Below, piece by piece: positions 62,407-64,000 of a DNA stretch of 64,000 nt. A program made the position numbers and the translations under genes. The stretch is from Rhodococcus jostii RHA1. Lineage in GTDB: Bacteria; Actinomycetota; Actinomycetes; Mycobacteriales; Mycobacteriaceae. The stretch's first letter is position 1; each line of letters starts with the position of its first letter. The notes under the pieces are model-generated. The model searched no databases. It was not told where the DNA came from and saw only the letters and a program-made list of their open reading frames with translations. The stretch is from contig NC_008268.1 of the NCBI RefSeq assembly GCF_000014565.1, positions 3,038,001 to 3,102,000 of the forward strand, in the 5' to 3' direction.

Positions 62407-63789
62407 GTGACGATCAGTGTGTTCGACCTGTTCTCGGTCGGTATCGGACCCTCGAGTTCGCATACCGTCGGGCCGATGCGGGCGGCGGGCACGTTCGTCG
62501 ACGACCTCGACGCACTCGGCCTCCTCGGGGACGTCGCCGGTGTCCGTGTCGATCTGTACGGATCGCTCGCGGCCACCGGCGCCGGCCACGGCACCATGTC
62601 GGCGATCCTCCTCGGCCTCGAGGGGTATCGGCCCGACACCATCGCCACGGAGGAGATGGAGAGGCGACTCGACGAGGTGCGGGCGAGTCGGCGGATCCGC
62701 CTCGGCGGGACGGTCGACATCCCGCTCGCCGAGGACGAGATGGTGCTGCACCCGTTGACGGTCCTGGATTTTCACCCCAACGGCATGACCCTCACCGCCA
62801 CCGGCGTCACCGGTCGCCAACTGCACGCGCAGACGTACTTCTCGATCGGCGGCGGATTCGTCGTCACCGGCGCCGAACCGGAACTGCCCGTCGACGCAGG
62901 CACGAATTCGCTGTCGTTCGGGTCGGCGCGCGAACTGCTCGACCTCAGCGAGCACTACGGGCTCACGATCAGTGAGATCATGCTCGAGCACGAAAGCGCC
63001 CTCCGGCCCGAGCCGGAGGTCCGGGCGCGGCTCCTGCACATCCGGGACGTGATGGTCGAGTGTCAGCGACGCGGAATCAGCCGGGACGGGTACCTGCCCG
63101 GCAGTCTGCGGGTACGCCGCCGCGCCCGCGGCTGGTACGAGCGGCTGAACGTCGAGGATCCCGATCGTGATCCCGCGTTCGCCGAGGACTGGGTGAACCT
63201 GGTGGCCCTCGCCGTCAACGAGGAGAACGCGTCCGGCGGACGGATCGTCACCGCCCCCACCAACGGGGCGGCCGGCATCATCCCGGCGGTCCTGCACTAC
63301 GCGCTGCACTACACCCCCGCCGGAAAGGCGGACCCGGACGGCACGGCGGTGCGATTCCTGTTGACGGCAGGCGCAATCGGATCCCTGTACAAGGAACGGG
63401 CCTCGATCTCCGGGGCCGAGGTGGGCTGCCAGGGCGAGGTGGGTTCCGCGGCGTCCATGGCCGCCGCCGGCCTCGCCGAGATCCTCGGTGGCAGCCCGGA
63501 GCAGGTGGAGAATTCGGCGGAGATCGCGATGGAACACAGTCTCGGTCTGACGTGTGATCCCATCGGGGGCCTGGTGCAGATCCCGTGCATCGAACGCAAC
63601 GCCATCTCGGCGGGCAAGGCGATCAACGCCGCCCGGATGGCTCTGCGCGGCGACGGCACCCACCGGGTCAGTTTGGATCAGGTCATCGAGACGATGCGGG
63701 CCACCGGCGCCGACATGAGCTCGAAGTACAAGGAGACCTCCACCGGTGGTCTCGCCGTGAACGTGTCGGTGAACCTCGTCGAATGCTGA
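62407..63789 (+). CDS. sdaA: L-serine ammonia-lyase (single-chain, iron-sulfur)
   Basis: 460 residues from GTG 62407 (GGAAGGA upstream). The fused SdaAB-type chain has [20 protein letters not shown] at the N-terminus and [15 protein letters not shown]; Cys341 (GCQGEVG), Cys383 (LTCDPIGG) and Cys394 (IPCIERN) are the probable [4Fe-4S] ligands. It converts serine to pyruvate and ammonia. As the last gene of the riboswitch-controlled operon it completes glycine to serine to pyruvate. The 99-base gap after glyA has no terminator. Confidence 0.93.
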   Translation: MTISVFDLFSVGIGPSSSHTVGPMRAAGTFVDDLDALGLLGDVAGVRVDLYGSLAATGAGHGTMSAILLGLEGYRPDTIATEEMERRLDEVRASRRIRLGGTVDIPLAEDEMVLHPLTVLDFHPNGMTLTATGVTGRQLHAQTYFSIGGGFVVTGAEPELPVDAGTNSLSFGSARELLDLSEHYGLTISEIMLEHESALRPEPEVRARLLHIRDVMVECQRRGISRDGYLPGSLRVRRRARGWYERLNVEDPDRDPAFAEDWVNLVALAVNEENASGGRIVTAPTNGAAGIIPAVLHYALHYTPAGKADPDGTAVRFLLTAGAIGSLYKERASISGAEVGCQGEVGSAASMAAAGLAEILGGSPEQVENSAEIAMEHSLGLTCDPIGGLVQIPCIERNAISAGKAINAARMALRGDGTHRVSLDQVIETMRATGADMSSKYKETSTGGLAVNVSVNLVEC

Positions 63790-63815
63790 CGTAAGTCAGG
63801 CGCGGACCACCGCGG

Positions 63816-64000
63816 TCATGCGTGTGCGGGCTGCAACAGACCGATCCGGTCGAATCGCTCCGCACGGTCGGAGAGTCGCTGGGTGGTGTCTGCCGAATCG
63901 AGGAGCGACAGTTCGCGGTGGAGTATCGCACCCACCCGGGTGCAGAACGCCGTGGATTCGTCTGCCGCATCCGGGAATTCGGGGATCACCTCGTCCACGA
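63816..64000 (-). CDS. Partial gene, C-terminal 61 residues, unrecognised
   Basis: Only the end of a minus-strand gene is visible, its start beyond the right edge or at GTG 63998. The visible residues, DEVIPEFPDAADESTAFCTR then VGAILHRELSLLDSADTTQR and LSDRAERFDRIGLLQPAHA, look helical and soluble with a single Cys. No family could be named. It converges with sdaA, 27 bases between stops. Confidence 0.45.
   Translation of the reverse strand, partial: VDEVIPEFPDAADESTAFCTRVGAILHRELSLLDSADTTQRLSDRAERFDRIGLLQPAHA

Overview
The window is high-GC actinobacterial DNA. Dense genes, GTG starts, ATGA-type overlaps between neighbours, a WhiB protein, a CGNR zinc-finger regulator and a mymA/ethA-like locus suggest Rhodococcus or a close relative; this is inferred from gene content, no search was run. 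A ParA plus ParB-like pair at 16.6-18.0 kb leaves open a large plasmid or an integrated plasmid. No tRNA, rRNA, CRISPR array or complete insertion sequence was seen.

Layout. 0-1.4 kb: a partial alpha/beta hydrolase divergent from a CGNR regulator. 1.5-5.5 kb: a three-gene monooxygenase operon (DszC-like, DszA-like, StyA-like). 5.7-7.5 kb: a YddG-like exporter and a decayed purU. 7.9-15.8 kb: a sugar-porter-type transporter, a GntR/FCD regulator and a four-gene catabolic operon (FAD amine-oxidase-like enzyme, DapA-family lyase, Na+/amino-acid symporter, aldehyde dehydrogenase). Copies of TGTGATCACA in front of the exporter, the transporter and the GntR/operon divergent region point to one regulon. 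16.0-19.4 kb: WhiB, ParA and a repeat-bearing ParB-like protein, and a metallo-beta-lactamase-fold protein. 20.1-34.4 kb: a large minus-strand sugar or sugar-acid cluster with its own GntR regulator, RbsABC-like ABC importer, SDR, FAH-family dehydratase-like enzyme, 2-hydroxyacid dehydrogenase, two aldehyde dehydrogenases, FGGY kinase, HAD phosphatase, RpiA and a hotdog thioesterase. 34.9-42.2 kb: a tetR remnant, an SRPBCC-like protein, an SDR/YCII/flavin-dehydrogenase set with IclR and MHS-type transporter, and a secreted protein. 42.3-50.4 kb: TetR/SDR/Baeyer-Villiger-type monooxygenase, a YihY membrane protein, a hybrid sensor kinase and an aromatic-acid-type MFS transporter.

50.4-63.8 kb is the most coherent block and is devoted to glycine. 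One tandem glycine riboswitch precedes gcvP-gcvT-gcvH-glyA-sdaA (glycine to serine to pyruvate). The L-protein (lpd) and lipoyl synthase (lipA) are divergent from it. A second tandem glycine riboswitch, on the minus strand, precedes a DUF5058-like membrane protein, a small partner membrane protein and an M20 amidohydrolase. This makes that operon a good candidate for an uncharacterised glycine or glycyl-compound transport and hydrolysis system.

Four loci look damaged: purU (7.1-7.5 kb), tetR (34.9 kb), and single-base-deletion frameshifts in the flavin dehydrogenase (about 37,007) and the DUF5058 partner (about 51,800). The last two could be sequencing errors. Several 3' ends carry long, near-perfect hairpins with a shared GTGAGT core, some of which contain the stop codons of the genes they terminate.
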